From: Ramazzottius varieornatus
Lineage: Eukaryota > Tardigrada > Eutardigrada > Parachela > Ramazzottiidae
Length of the DNA stretch: 64,000 bases
Direction of reading: 5' to 3'
Assembly: GCA_001949185.1 (NCBI GenBank)
Contig: BDGG01000001.1
Coordinates: 283,739 to 347,738 of the forward strand
The notes beneath the pieces are model-generated. The model worked only from the letters and a program-made list of their open reading frames with translations. It was not told where the DNA came from and made no database searches. The translations under genes were made by a program, and so were the position numbers. This document shows positions 32,440 to 44,531 of the stretch, one piece after another. Every line of letters starts with the position of its first letter. Positions within the stretch are counted from its first letter, which is position 1.

Positions 32440-35171
32440 TTATGTAACACGGAAAATATTTGAGGGAGGGCTGACAGTAAACAGGTTGTCCTGCTCTTCC
32501 AATATGACCAAATGCTTGGTTATGTCGGCTGTGTTAATGAGCACAAGATCACGCGAACGCTCGAGCTTAAAAATATGATTGACTTTGACGGAAGAATTAC
32601 CGGAGATGTTAGTGTGGGTTCTGGTCAGCGCTTCTCCGAAAACAAACGTCCCGCACACTTTTTCCGCTTCAACGTCGACTGCTGCAACCACATGTTTCAC
32701 CGCAATGACAGTTCCACTGCTATCCATCACAATGCTTTCATTTCGGCAATACTTTTCGTTGTGCTTGTGGGTCCTTACTTGAATTCCGTTCTCGATCACA
32801 GCTTTGTTGAAGGTGTAAATGTCTTTCGATGTCCAGTCTTGGCCGATTTCCACACCGATTGCTTCCACGAAACGTCTGATCATTTTTGTGTTTTCTTCCG
32901 GACGACCAACAAGCTTACAGCAACCGGAAGAGGTTTTGGAATAGAAAATCGTGTTTGTTAATCCCAGGACGTTCCTCGCACACCGAACCACCTGCTCACT
33001 TGTCCCTGGCTTGTTCATGATATTTTCCACTAGGACAGAACATTCAGCGAGAACACGGAAATCAGCCATGATACTCTTCGTGGTGTAGTTGTACGCGCAA
33101 ACCCGACGCCCGATACGCCCTATTTCATTTTCCATAGCAGGAAATATTTTGTAATGGTACGTGGAGTTGAATGGTGTGCGCCACATGCTGCATCAGATGG
33201 ATTGAGAACTTCATGTTTGCTTCGCCAAAAAACCGTTGGAATTTTCTGAGAAACAGGTCCGAGTGACGCTCGATCCTGGATAGGTCCACTTCCGTGATGA
33301 CGTCACGAGTAGCTAACCAAGCGATCGAGCTAGCATGGTACAGGATAGAGTGGAACTTTTCGGGGACAATGTCTTTTGTGGTGTAAGGCGCACCATGTTG
33401 TAGAAAGAATCTTAACTCATGCGCCTGCATCTTGAAATGCGATATAGATCTTGTGCTTCGCGATTCATGACCGGGAACGATTATGTGTATCCATCGCCTG
33501 TCGATCTCTTTGATCTCTGCCGCAGTCAACCGTAGTCTACCGCGTCCTTCAACAATTTGAGACAGAAACCATCGGGCGACTCCTTCGTCCATCATGTGCA
33601 TCACGTCAATGGCAAAAGCATCGACCATGTCTATGGCCGAAGGGCCAGCGAATTATTAGTGACGGCCTTCGGAAGCCCTTGGGCAGCTTCATTTTGAGCA
33701 TTGTATGTCGCTGCTTGGGGGACAGGTCATCCCACTCCGCTGTCGTCTCCACAAAGTCATCGTGGTTCTTCATAGGAGGGTTCTTCATGTACTTGTAGCA
33801 GATTTTGTGTGAGATGCAAACGGCTTTCTAACGAAAAACATTCTGTTAATGCGTAATGTCCAAAGTTTGTTATTTATAATGTGTGTTTCGCATTCTCGAG
33901 AACCTGCAGACAATAAACACAGCCTTCAGAGGAGGAGTGCGCCAGGTGACCATTTAACGCAGTTCTTTCCGGCGAATCTGCTAGTATGCACAGTCCCAAA
34001 CGTGTCGGTCCATACAACAGGCTGGAAGCTCTCACTGTTCTCGTCCAAGTCGCGCAGCTGAGTAGTCAAGTTCAAAAGGAAGCTTTCTCTGTCGGATGGA
34101 AGATTCTCGCCTACCCAGACCGCCACCAGATGCCAAACACATCTTCTAATTCTAACTGGCAAATTCAGCACTTGCACGAACACCAGGTACATCTTTTTGT
34201 TTGTGCTTTTGCTAAAATCTCCTGAGTTCGCATGGATGGCTAGCTTTATCGCATCACTTGGGATTCCCATTTGCTCACTTCTCATGCCATCCGCGACGTC
34301 TCGCAGATTTCCATGCCTTTCTTGATCGGAAGGATCTATCTGACAGCCGTATTTGTCCATTGTTTCCTGGATAAATCTGCGTACCGGATTTATGATGAAG
34401 AGATTCCCGTCTTTCTCCACCTCCTTCCGGGTCCACACTGTCTCACACAGGTCGCAATGGCATGACTTGTAATTGCCGTCTCCGACTTCCTTTAAAAAGT
34501 ACCCACATAAATCCGTTTCCCACTGCTCGTTTCGCTTATTTCTCACCGGCCTTTGATACGGACAAATATACACGACCTGTTGCTTGCCGTTTTTCTGCAG
34601 ATTCAGCATGGTTTTCAGAGACTTTGTGCTTTTCGGAAATTTTCTGTGCTTCTTAGGATCGGCTTGACTTCTTTTCCCGTCAGCTATCAGGGCGATTACT
34701 TTGAGAAATTTGTCCAAAGTAGCATTGGACGTGCCGGTACTCTTGGCCACATACAAGAGAAGGCTTGCCACTTGATCCATTGTCCATCCTGCCTCATCTT
34801 CACGGAAGAATTCCGAAAGAGAAGTACCTGCAGGATCAATGAGTGTCAGAGAGATCCTCGATTACATGTACGACAAGTCATTATACTGTACAATAACAAG
34901 CCAATAAATCACTGCACTTACCAGCTGATGGCTGCTCCGTCTCGTCGTGACAGACAGTATCGATGAAGGAGGCATCCAAGTTCAGATCCTCTTCGTCAGG
35001 TTGATCGTCGTGTTGTAAAGAGACTTCTTCCGCTTGATGAAAGCGGGGTCGCTTCGAACTTCCTGCTGGTACTTGAACCATATCATCCATTGCATTTCGT
35101 TTCTTGGCAGCTCCACGTTTTGCTTTCAAGCGAGATATCCGATGGTCTTTATCCATGCCAACCGCAAACAA
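32440..35171 (-). pseudogene. EnSpm/CACTA-type transposase, degenerate
   Basis: The exon at 35171-34932 is acidic and Lys/Arg-rich. It splices (GTAAGT to TCCTGCAG) to 34820-33926, whose frame begins GTSLSEFFREDEAGWTM. Downstream blocks include CVSHK-like VCISHKICYKYMKNPP, DDLSPKQRHTMLKMKLPKGF, DVMHMMDEGVARWFL, PEKFHSILYHASSIAWL, MKFSIHLMQHVAHT and EIGRIGRRV. These are typical of the Tnp2-like transposases of EnSpm/CACTA transposons. The frame breaks at least twice: near 33640, between RRPSLII and MVDAFAIDVM, and near 33140, between NISCYG and ENEIGRIGRR. I therefore treat it as inactive. I found no convincing CACTA ends or 3-bp target duplication, so the element's limits are unknown. Confidence 0.8.
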
Positions 35172-35529
35172 TTTCTATCGTTGATAACATGCGAGAAATA
35201 TATCAATAAATTGAAATTAAAAATCGATCTCTTTGAATCTTTGACAGCTCGATTCGGTTCGGTTTGCGGACCGGGTTCGCCATCAGAACTTTCTGAACCT
35301 TCAGTAGATAATGCCTCCAAAGATACGGGCTACTGGTCCCCTGTGTACGGTCCAACTGAACGCAGTCTCTGTACAGCCGATGCTGCTGTCAGCAATGGTA
35401 GGGCTGTCCGTGGTACTGCATGTTGGCGTTTTCTGCGTCTTTTTGTGCAGCCGTTGAATTTGTTTTCTCATTCTCCAGTAGGTTTTCTCCCACTGAATCC
35501 TGCACCAAATTTTTCTTCCAGGAGCAGTT

Positions 35530-37833
35530 ATGTCTCATCGTGAAAAGGGGAATAACCCTACCAAGGCCACCAGACGCCCACGCGACTACAAGACCTCGGA
35601 TCCTGAGTCGTCAACACCCATACCGGACTACTTCAAAGCGATAGTCAACCGTACAAGGGAGGAATCGTGTAAGAAAACCAAGCTTTCTGTCTGCCGATTA
35701 CTTTTCCGTTTATCGATATTTCCTCAGCAGTCTTTTACATTTTCCTGTGCTTTGCAGACTGGGTCCTGTTACAGTAGGATGACGAGGTGTACTACCTTCT
35801 GCCACTGCCCGAGATCACTCTGGACATAGTAAAGCGTCTTTTTCGAGAAATTAATTCCTTCAAGGAAAAAGAGATATTGCAGCAAGGGATGAAGGTGCGC
35901 TTGTTCTACACTCATGTCTATCCTGTCAGCAAAGCAACGGTCATTGATGTGAGTAAGGACCAGGATAGGATGAACGCTTTGTTCGACACACTGGACAAGG
36001 CAGCGAAGGAGCAGAAAAAGAAACGAAAGGTACTTGTGATCTAACGCTCTTGTCTCAGGCGGATAACGCGCTTGTCGCGTGTGCTAGACTTCGCTCTGTT
36101 CGTGTCAATACTGGAATATTATTCACTGTTCCGGAAGATACTTTGTACGGTGTCTTCTTCTAAAGACCAGACAGGAAGCCTGCCCCAACCTCGAGGATGA
36201 CACATGTCAACAAAGCCGAAGACAACAAGACGAAACGAAAGAAATTGAACGACGAGAGATTAGGTGTGGTTTCTGTGGGGAGAGGTAAAGTCGCTTCCCC
36301 AGAAGTTTCTGAACGAGAGGCAGACTCCACCGGCGATGACAGTGCTCCGGGTCCCATAACTCATCTCAAGTGGAAAAGCAGCTCTCAGTTGTGTACTGGA
36401 AGCATAAAGCTACGGAGCTCGGACACTCTTTTCTAGTGGAGATGAAGATTCGAACAACAAATTTCCGGTAAGTTTGCAATATTTGTTGGTACAGTTGTTT
36501 GGAATTGCATACGGGTCTTTGGTAGTCCACTCAGAAGCCACGTCAACGCTCGGAGGATAGTGCATCACGAAAGCCTGGATCGCCTCTTCACATCAACGCC
36601 TGGAATGCCGAAGAAAAGGATCCCGACGAAATCTTCAACGAGGCCGATCTCCGTGATAGCGAAAATTACCCTTCCACAGATCCTAACTACAAATAGAGTA
36701 AGCGAGCTTACAGTTCGTTTCGGCCGCAGTACTCTTCCATACTGTGCTTGGTTTGTTTCTTGAAGAGACTAGGTTCACCGACAGCGAAGACAGGGATGAT
36801 GTCAGCATCTCCGGGAGTGCCAAATATGGAGGTAAGTAAGTGGCTTACCAAACTTCATTTAATTTTGCACGCAATTCGGCTATTGTGTTCGACTCCTTGG
36901 CACAGGCGAAAACAGCGGCGGTAAGAATGGAGATACAACGGAAGACTATACTGCAGAGCAGATTGAGGAGTTTGTTCGGAAACGGGAGGAATTGCTGAAG
37001 GAAGCTGAAAGTGAGTGCCAAAATAATATTGCGTGATGCAGTGTAGAATTAGCTTAGCTATGAAAACTCCTCGAATAGAAACGAAAGTCTTTGCTTATTT
37101 GTTGCTCATCATAGTGATCAATTGGATTTTGAAATCAGCGGGACATTCCAGACCATCTCGGTTCCTCGAGTGTATCAGTCTAATGATAGTATCGTATTAC
37201 AGTTCCGGCCATCAACTGGTCATTCAACGCAGATCCAGCAACAGTCGACCGCACTCTGTTCCAGCGACTACAGCCGAAGTCTCCAATATGGGTCAGACGA
37301 GCAAGATTACAGCAAGCGCAGAAAAGCGCGAAGGACATGGAAAACTACGCACGAAAGCTGATGTGGAAAGTCTTGATCCCTGACGATGATATTATCGCTC
37401 TCTCAAAGACGAAGACGAAAGGCGTGGGGTTTGCGAAGCTTTTCGGCCCGGAGAACTTCACGTCGTTTTACGGTAAGCCTGTTGTAACGCAACCAGCCCG
37501 CTTTCTTACTTTTGACAGTCGTTTTTCTTTGCAGATCACGTTTTCAAGTTCAAGAAAACCAAGGAAGGATTAAAGGGAGGAAAGTGGAATAACCAGATAA
37601 CATCCGAAGTTGAACTACGTAAACGATTGATTAGCACTTTCGATCGCAAATGTCTCGTGTACTTAAGCACACTGAAAATCCACAATCCGACTAGGTCCTC
37701 CTTTCAATGGCCTCTCCCTCTTTGGTCCTTAATGCTAGAAATCGATCTGTATGGACAATTTTCAATTGTGAATTTTGTAGCCAGCCATCGGCTTACTATT
37801 ACGAGCTGGTTCACCAGCCGAATAAAAACCTGA
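35530..37833 (+). CDS. Multi-exon gene with a possible BEN domain
   Basis: A plus-strand series of exons can be followed. The first carries MSHREKGNNPTKATRRPRDY (35530-35668). The next is 35778-36029 (DDEVYYLLPLPEITLDIVKR...). Later ones carry FTDSEDRDDVSISG (about 36766-36832), NSGGKNGDTTEDY (36906-37009) and VRRARLQQAQKSAKDMENYA (from about 37201). The last, from 37535, contains KFKKTKEGLKGGKW and ends by 37833. The region YARKLMWKVLIPDDDIIALS through SEVELRKRLISTFDRKC has the spacing of a BEN domain, a DNA-binding or chromatin module, but the resemblance is weak. Phases of the first two exons do not match with the splice sites I found, and 36050-36760 is unclear, so the model is incomplete. 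Internal acidic Ser/Asp stretches fit a nuclear protein. Confidence 0.5.
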
Positions 37834-38093
37834 AGGATCACGAAATTTTCGCGGTTTATTTCCTCGTAGATGACTTTCATCAAGCGTTTTCTCATTATTG
37901 AGTCTCGCGAAACAAAGCTCACGCTACACTTCCACGTTCACTTTTCTCGTGGTTGGTATCTGCATTGCATTTCCCGACACCGACAAATTTTCTCTTCGTT
38001 TAACGACCGTTTTTGATAAGAGAAATCCATCTGTCAGAAAATACGATGGAAAGTCATGAATGGCGCCAATCAGGATCTTTGTGATCGATAGTA

Positions 38094-38106
38094 GGGGGGG
38101 GGGGGG
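38094..38106 (+). repeat. Poly(G) run
   Basis: Thirteen consecutive G residues between the BEN-like gene and the receptor gene. Such a run is unstable and may be miscalled in length. It could form a G-rich structure, but nothing else supports that. Confidence 0.8.
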
Positions 38107-38356
38107 TCACACGAAAATCGTCCATTGAACGAAGTGGTTAAAAAAAGGACTTCAGTACAGTGCATGTAGTTTTTCCGGGTGTTATGTGTCGCTTTAATTT
38201 ACATTTTGCTTCTCAGAAGAGATACGATCCTTTCTAACGTTCAGCAGGTGTACAACAACAGTTGTTTCATCCTATTACGTCTACTTCTCCCTTCCTCGCA
38301 GGCGTTTATCGCCCGCAAAAGTGGGGCACCTTGTTACTCACATAAAGTTGCGAGAA

Positions 38357-41300
38357 ATGTTTCAGATCGTGGCCAGAGTTAACTTTAACGGTTTACTCAC
38401 GCTTCCTTTGATATTCGCCTTGAGGCTTGACATTGCTTTTCCTAATTATTTTGGCTTTGACTCGTTCAATTCCTTGTCAAACATTGGTCCGGCATTGGAC
38501 TCGGGGTTAGCTTATCTTCAGCGGAAGTATCCATACATCAACTGGACCAGCACCTATTTGATAGCCCGTGGTGACACTTGCCAGGATGAAAAGACTGAGG
38601 TCTCCGACTTGGTAGCGGAATGGTACTATCGACGGAAACAAGAAAGAGCGAATCTGCGAATCATCGTGACTGGCGGTACGTACAACCCAAGTCATTGAGT
38701 ACAAACGAATGAAACGGATAGTTCAAGAACTAATTTCACCCACACTCCTTTTTGAACAGGTTGTCTGGCTGTGAACGATGTGAACTATTTGGCCGCGAAC
38801 TGGAACATTCTAATGATCACAAGGTACGGTGGCTGATAGTGGGATATAATTAGCATCTCTTATCGGCAACACGAGATCCGCTCTCCCTTATGGATGGTTT
38901 TTCAGTGGAGGAACACCTGTTTTCGATTCCCTGGAATTACGCGTAGCAGCTAGCCCTAGATATCCCACCTTACTGACGACCTCCTTCTATGCCACAAACT
39001 ATGCCGAATTGTATTTCGAGCTCTTCCGGTCTTTCAAGTGGACAACGCTGTACTTTATCACTGGTAAACTCGAAAGTAAACTCGACCCCCAGTGGTAAAC
39101 TCGAAAGTCAGCTGCGTCTCTATTTTAGTTTGACCACAGCCTCCGTCAGCTGTTTCTACGTTTTAGTTATCAGCCTGGAGGAGAAAAATGACGTCCAGAG
39201 ACTACGTAAAATTCTGAGGCGCAGCTTTCCAGCTTTCTTGCCGGTTTTAACATTTAAAATTTAATTAGCTTCTTCTGTTGTTTCAAACAGGTTTTCATCA
39301 TACAAAAAATTTTTGACGACAACGACGCATCTTTCCACTGGAGAGCTGAGCAAACCGATGACTCTGTAAGTTCGCAGAAAAATCGAAAGATGCTTTATAT
39401 GACTTCGCAGTCAAATTTTATTGATGATTTCGACAGTGGAATATTTCAAAGTACTACTTCAGTTCAGCATCCACGCTCGTCATACTCTGTTGTTCCCCCA
39501 CTTCTGTTCTACACAATGGACGCACTTACCACGTGCATTCACTCATAATATCATTTCCCCATTCACTCATAATATTATTTCCATGAAACGTATCAACAGA
39601 AGGGCAGGGAAACCTTATTAGTCTTATGAGAGCGGCACGAGTATACAGTATGTAGGCGAGCGGCATTCTGTGTAATCAATGAGTAACTCAAACAGAGCTG
39701 TTCAGGATAACTGGAACCTGCTGGCCGGGAATATTGTTGAGCTTAAGTACTTCAGTCTTTTAGTGGTGGTCCACTACGGTACCGACGTCGCATTCTGACA
39801 AAACAAAATTCCGTGACGTCAAAATCTGCTACTGCACTGGAATTACTTCCGTCCGCGCCACACTGGTCAAATGTTAAGATCAAAAATGGCTTGTCAGCCA
39901 GGTCAGAAAAACCTATAACGTCAAAAACCGCTTCTGACAGTACTGAAATTACTTCCGTGCATCATACAATGGTCGAATGACAAAATTTCAGTAATCACGG
40001 TATGGTAATGGCTATAGTCGCGCCATCAGAGCTCACAAACTCCATTCAGTGCGCGGTATGGTAATTCAGTAATCACGGTATGGTAATGGCTATAGTCACG
40101 CCATCAGAGCTCACAAACTCCATTCAGTGCGTCCCGATATTCCGCCAAAAACGTAATTTTCTTTAGCGACGGTAGCATCTGCGCATGTAGGACACATCCT
40201 CTGTCTTCGTCATACTCGCACAGATCCCAGATCGACCGGGGCGTCTCATGGCCTACTAAGAGGAGATGCGTGATATCGACGGATTGGCCATGAAAACCCA
40301 AATAGGCTATCGTCACCCACCATAATTGATTACAAAAACCCACTGAAGCTATTGGACCTGTTTCGCAAGTCATATGCATGTTTTCGACAATCACAGCATA
40401 TGTATAACTTTTATGCTGTGCAGCTATCTAGAGCTCATGTTTTCCCTCGGGAGCTGGAGCTCGTATGAAGACTCATGAACGAAAGACCAGGTCGCGAAGA
40501 GACGGCGAACGCTGACGAAGCGGACTCGGAACGACTGCGTCAGCTGTATTTCCCAAGGTCGTTCTCAGATCCGAGTGCGTAGCCGTTTCTAGTCCGGTCT
40601 TTTACGTGGTCGTTTTCACTCCAGTCCGTTTTCGATCGCGATTCGATCCGTTTCGTTTAGAGTCCGTTTCTTTCCTTCGATTTCGTTTCGTTTGGTTCCG
40701 TCCGAACATGTTCTGATGAAAAGTCCGAACGAGTTCCGAACAGAGCGACAGCCTGACGGTCGTCTGTCACGCCGTGTTGGGAGTGACTATCTTGAGTTAT
40801 AGAGTTCGACAGCTGTAACAATGTAGGTTTCAGCGCCCAACTCCGGAGCCATTCATGAGAGAGAGAGAGAACCGGTTATCTGACTCGACAATACTTCAGA
40901 CGCAAGGAAACATTGTTCTCTGTAAACTGATGCCACCCAGTGGTGAAAGAAACACCACTGCAGCTTTTTTTCAAAAATTTCAGTTTGTCACATGCCGTTG
41001 ATGCGATGAGTCATCGTTATGATCCGCCATGATGCGATGACTCATCGCCCGTTCAAAAAACGCGCAGCATCATCAGCGCGTACAGTCTGCGCGTTTGCGC
41101 ACTAGCTAGTCCCGTTTCGCCTCGTTCTGGCTTTCGCTAGCAGGTCGTTCGAGACTCGACCAGGAACGAGAACGGACCGTTTGGTTCAGGGGGAGTAATC
41201 AAAAGGAAGATGCCTTGTTTAGCTCAGTTCTCAAACGTATAATGCTCAAAACGAACGAACTGGTCCTGCCAACTCTGGCCTGAAGTGTAAACCGGAAAAA

Positions 41301-43862
41301 GTTCGGATCGCAACTAGTTTGGTAATCTCGGAAGTTTATTTGAATTCGATCTTACTTTCCGCTTTGTGGCGCTCTACGTTATGAGATTTCATAAAGCTTC
41401 GCTGATGTTCATGGATGGTTGATTCTCTTTGGTGACGTTGAACCATAAACTACTCGTACGGATCATGCGTTAAGATTCACTCAGTGGTCAAACAAACATC
41501 CAAGCGCTGAAGACTACAGAATGGGAGGCGATCAAAGGGTCAGAATATTGTGGGAAAAAGAGAACATCCAAAGACCAAAAATTGGGAATTGTTTCGCTTT
41601 TCAGACCGAGAGCGCAACATTGTCTCCGCGAAAGTGGCGCACTTCCACTTCACTGCGCTGTGATTTACGCCGTCGACTGCGAAACATATTTTGCATGAAT
41701 TGTTTAAGATCATATGAGTTTTTACCATTTCTGTCAAAAACATGACGTGCGAAGCAGGTCCATTATCACCCATCAGAATCTGATGGGTGAATCTTAGAAA
41801 ATAGTTATCCTTATGCCAACCCCAGAAAGACTGATGAGACCCACTTTTGTCTCCGGCGATTGCAGGTCTTGTTCGAGGACAACGAGGCACGAAGATCACT
41901 GCATTTCATTCCAGAATTCAACAACGATCGAACAGACGTGACTACGACCCCCATGCCATTGCTATTGCAGTTGAACTTGTTTCAGGAAACAATAACGCGT
42001 TTCTGGATCTGGGATTATCTGCTGACAAGTTGGTTTTAGTGGGAGACAGTAGTCTTTCGGGAGGTTAGTGGGTGACAATAACCCCACCCTTATGTAAATT
42101 GCGTGTGAGCCAGGTGAGGCCACGCCTTTTTATTTCCACAATCAGAATCCCGGGATCCACGTTTCATGCGTGACGGCCAGGCCGAACATGACTGCAAGGG
42201 CAACCCTGGGAAGAAGCGCAAGACATGCGTCCGCTGCGGATGCATTTCTTGCCGCGCCGGCATACTCTTGCACCTAGTCAGATGCGACGAGCTAAACGTT
42301 TCAGACTAACACCGGCTAATTTCAGCTGTTACAGGTTGTTCGCCAAAGTTACCGGTCGGTACTGATGGTGTACATTGTGGAGGTCGAGAACGGTACCATA
42401 TCAGGCGCCGAAGCTCTTAAATCAGAGTGGGAAGACCGATCCCGCCTCAAGAATAATGGGACAAAGCTGGTGAGCGCTCAAACTAATCTACCTTGATTCA
42501 ACTTCACAAAAGTCTGGGCAGGTGCTCGGTCATCCAACCATCTTTTGCATTGTCAGGTGACGCCGTGGTTGACCAGCGCGTACCAGGCGATGCAGCTAAT
42601 AGGCAAGGTAAACCCATTTCTAGTTCCATCAAGATGACAGAATTTATCGGTAAGGTCGTTTTTCACTGCGTAGGTTTTGGACAGCACCCAATCTACAGAC
42701 CCTCAGTTCAACTACAGTGACGGAAGGGCATTTACTGCTCTGTTTCGTAATCGGACCTTTAACCTTGACCTGGGAAACTTGACCATGAACAGCATCGGTC
42801 AGCGAGCAGCTCAACTTGGCTTTCGCTACTTTAGCAATATTTCAGATCGGTTCGAGGTACAGCACACAGGCTAGAGCACTGGGCCGCAGGTCCAAAAGTA
42901 CGCTGTAACTGTGCTGCGCACATTACCAGGGCGCTATACGCTGCGCTGTGCTGCACAACTTTCACGCCCAGTGGCTAAGCAGCTGTGCTGCAGATGCACA
43001 TTGATATGGTACTGCTGCACGGAAAGTCGATGTATTGACGTGGTTTGAAATTCAGTCAGCCAAATCGGTAGTCAACCTGGAGAACGTTGCCCTAAAGTAC
43101 GGCAAAGCTGAGACGGCTGACCTTCGAATGCCCAAAAACTGTAATTTTTGTTAGGTTTCGGTAGGTGCATCTGCGCGGTAGTCTATGGCTTTCTGCTGTA
43201 TGCTGTGCTGTGCCGCACAAATTTCGTCAGTTCACGCGCTGCGGCTGTGCTGCAGCACAGCACAGCTGCAGTACAGCGCATGCGGCCAGATTCCGTGCTC
43301 TAACACAGCTTCTCTAAAAACCAGTCATGTAACAGCATCGATCGTAGCATTATGTGATCTTGACCGTGCTGTTGATTTTTTTCTGTCTAGTTATTTATGG
43401 TGTCCACCGAAGACTGCAGTAACCACGTTGTATGGCACAAAGTCAGAGATCCTGATTGGTTAGACGGCAAAATCCTACCTTCAAACGAACCTTACTGCGG
43501 TTTTCGGAATGAGAGAGCCAGTTGTCGCACTTGTAACGCTTTACTTCCTCGTACTTACGTATAATACATTCACAAAGATATAATATATTGCTTCAACAGC
43601 CTCAGCTAATATTCCTGGAGCAGTAGGCGGATGTATTCTCTCACTGCTGCTGATTTTTTCCTTGTCAATCTTTGAATGGTGGGTGATGGTCGCTCCAGCT
43701 CACAATTTCTGTCTGTGACCGTCAATGACTGGAAAATGATAGTCTGTCTATAGGCTGAAAAGGCGGAGAGAACATGAGCGAGTTCAGTGGACACAATGGC
43801 ATTTGGAGGATGGTCTGTCGGACGCTGTCCATCACAAAAGACTGTTTGAATTAGACTTTTGA
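38357..43862 (+). CDS. ANP-receptor-like membrane receptor, apparently without cyclase
   Basis: Exons 38357-38675, 38760-38823, 38906-39063, 42335-42469, 42557-42607, 42674-42856, 43391-43532, 43600-43678 and 43754-43862 splice in matching phases, except for an unresolved middle part (39064-42334). The N-terminus has a hydrophobic start (NGLLTLPLIFALRL). The ligand-binding fold shows NIGPALDSGLAYLQRKYP, CLAVNDVNYLAANWN, FKWTTLYFIT and SDGRAFTALFRNRTFNLDLG. CGFRNE precedes the membrane helix (GAVGGCILSLLLIFSLSIF). The cytoplasmic segment LKRRREHERVQWTQWHLEDG ends at a stop 36 codons after the helix. Receptor guanylate cyclases would continue with kinase-homology and cyclase domains; none is found before FHIP2 begins at 44532. 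The layout resembles the clearance receptor NPR-C. A truncated gene is the alternative. Confidence 0.7.
39064..42334. other. Unresolved middle of the receptor gene
   Basis: Missing ligand-domain exons should lie here if the receptor is intact. One candidate exon, 39292-39366 (VFIIQKIFDDNDASFHWRAE, then a GTAAGT donor), is open but does not match the phase of the preceding exon. Open frames at 40104-40394 (-) and 41540-41899 (-) have no known motif. Also present are a short direct repeat of TGGTAAACTCGAAAGT (39063 and about 39096) and a 78-bp-period duplication at 39989-40131. Confidence 0.4.
39989..40131 (+). repeat. Tandem duplication, 65-bp unit, 78-bp period
   Basis: CAGTAATCACGGTATGGTAA through CACAAACTCCATTCAGTGCG (65 bp) occurs at 39989-40053 and again at 40067-40131. 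There is one mismatch (TCGCGCC against TCACGCC) and a 13-bp spacer that itself repeats part of the unit. It is a recent local duplication. Confidence 0.9.
42874..43300. mobile_element. MITE, 427 bp, GC-rich, inside a receptor intron
   Basis: The ends GAGCACTGGGCCGC and GCGGCCAGATTCCGTGCTC are inverted matches with a small indel, and TA lies outside both (42872-42873 and 43301-43302). Both arms are full of GCTGTGCTGCAGCACAGC-like strings, so the element can fold extensively. It sits in the intron between the exons ending at 42856 and starting at 43391. Confidence 0.75.
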
Positions 43863-44531
43863 ATATGAAACTCTGATTAATCGTCGTTCATAGTTTTAAA
43901 ACTGCTTCCCGCACAGCGGATACGCGTATATTGGGATCGCGTCGCGATAAACTCAAATTTGTCTCAAAGGACACTGTAAAATTGTTTACGCGGTGCGAGT
44001 AACAATTATTTTTCCTTTGACGAAGAATGCCACTTATGAGCGAAGCACAGACTTCATTGTGCTTGTCTGATCGCATTGATGTGTGTCGTCGATGCAACTA
44101 GAGGTGGCTCACAGTCTGCGTTTGAGACCGAGGCGGAAGTGACGGCCTTCCACCTGTCACTCTGAGCTGCAACGGTCCCGTTGGCGAGCTCAGAGACCCA
44201 AGCCAAGCATGAAGCGTGGGATGGCGGCAAAAAGCGAAACAAAAGTTATTCATCGAGAGCATATAATCTCGAGAAAACTTTCAGACACAGAACATCGTTA
44301 CTCGTGCGGGAATGAGACACGGGAGGAGCACACAGTCGGACATGGCGAATGGTCAGGACAGAAATGCTATTAAGGAAACCTATGAGAAAGTGCACTGTGC
44401 ATAACTCGGAAGTCCACATGTACTGACCAGCCTACGCCATGTCCGCCCATGATGAGCTTCAACGTGAAGGAAAGCTTATCAACTACCACATCAACAACAA
44501 TAATTTTCTACTAATGACGGCTGATGAATCA

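Noticed and set aside
40981-41060. Short hairpin around GATGAGTCATCG / CGATGACTCATCG
   Set aside because: The arms are only about 13 bp, with no flanking duplication or related copies seen, so chance is likely.
43860-44530. Kinase-homology domain of the receptor gene
   Set aside because: I looked for kinase motifs on the plus strand between the receptor tail and FHIP2 and saw none.
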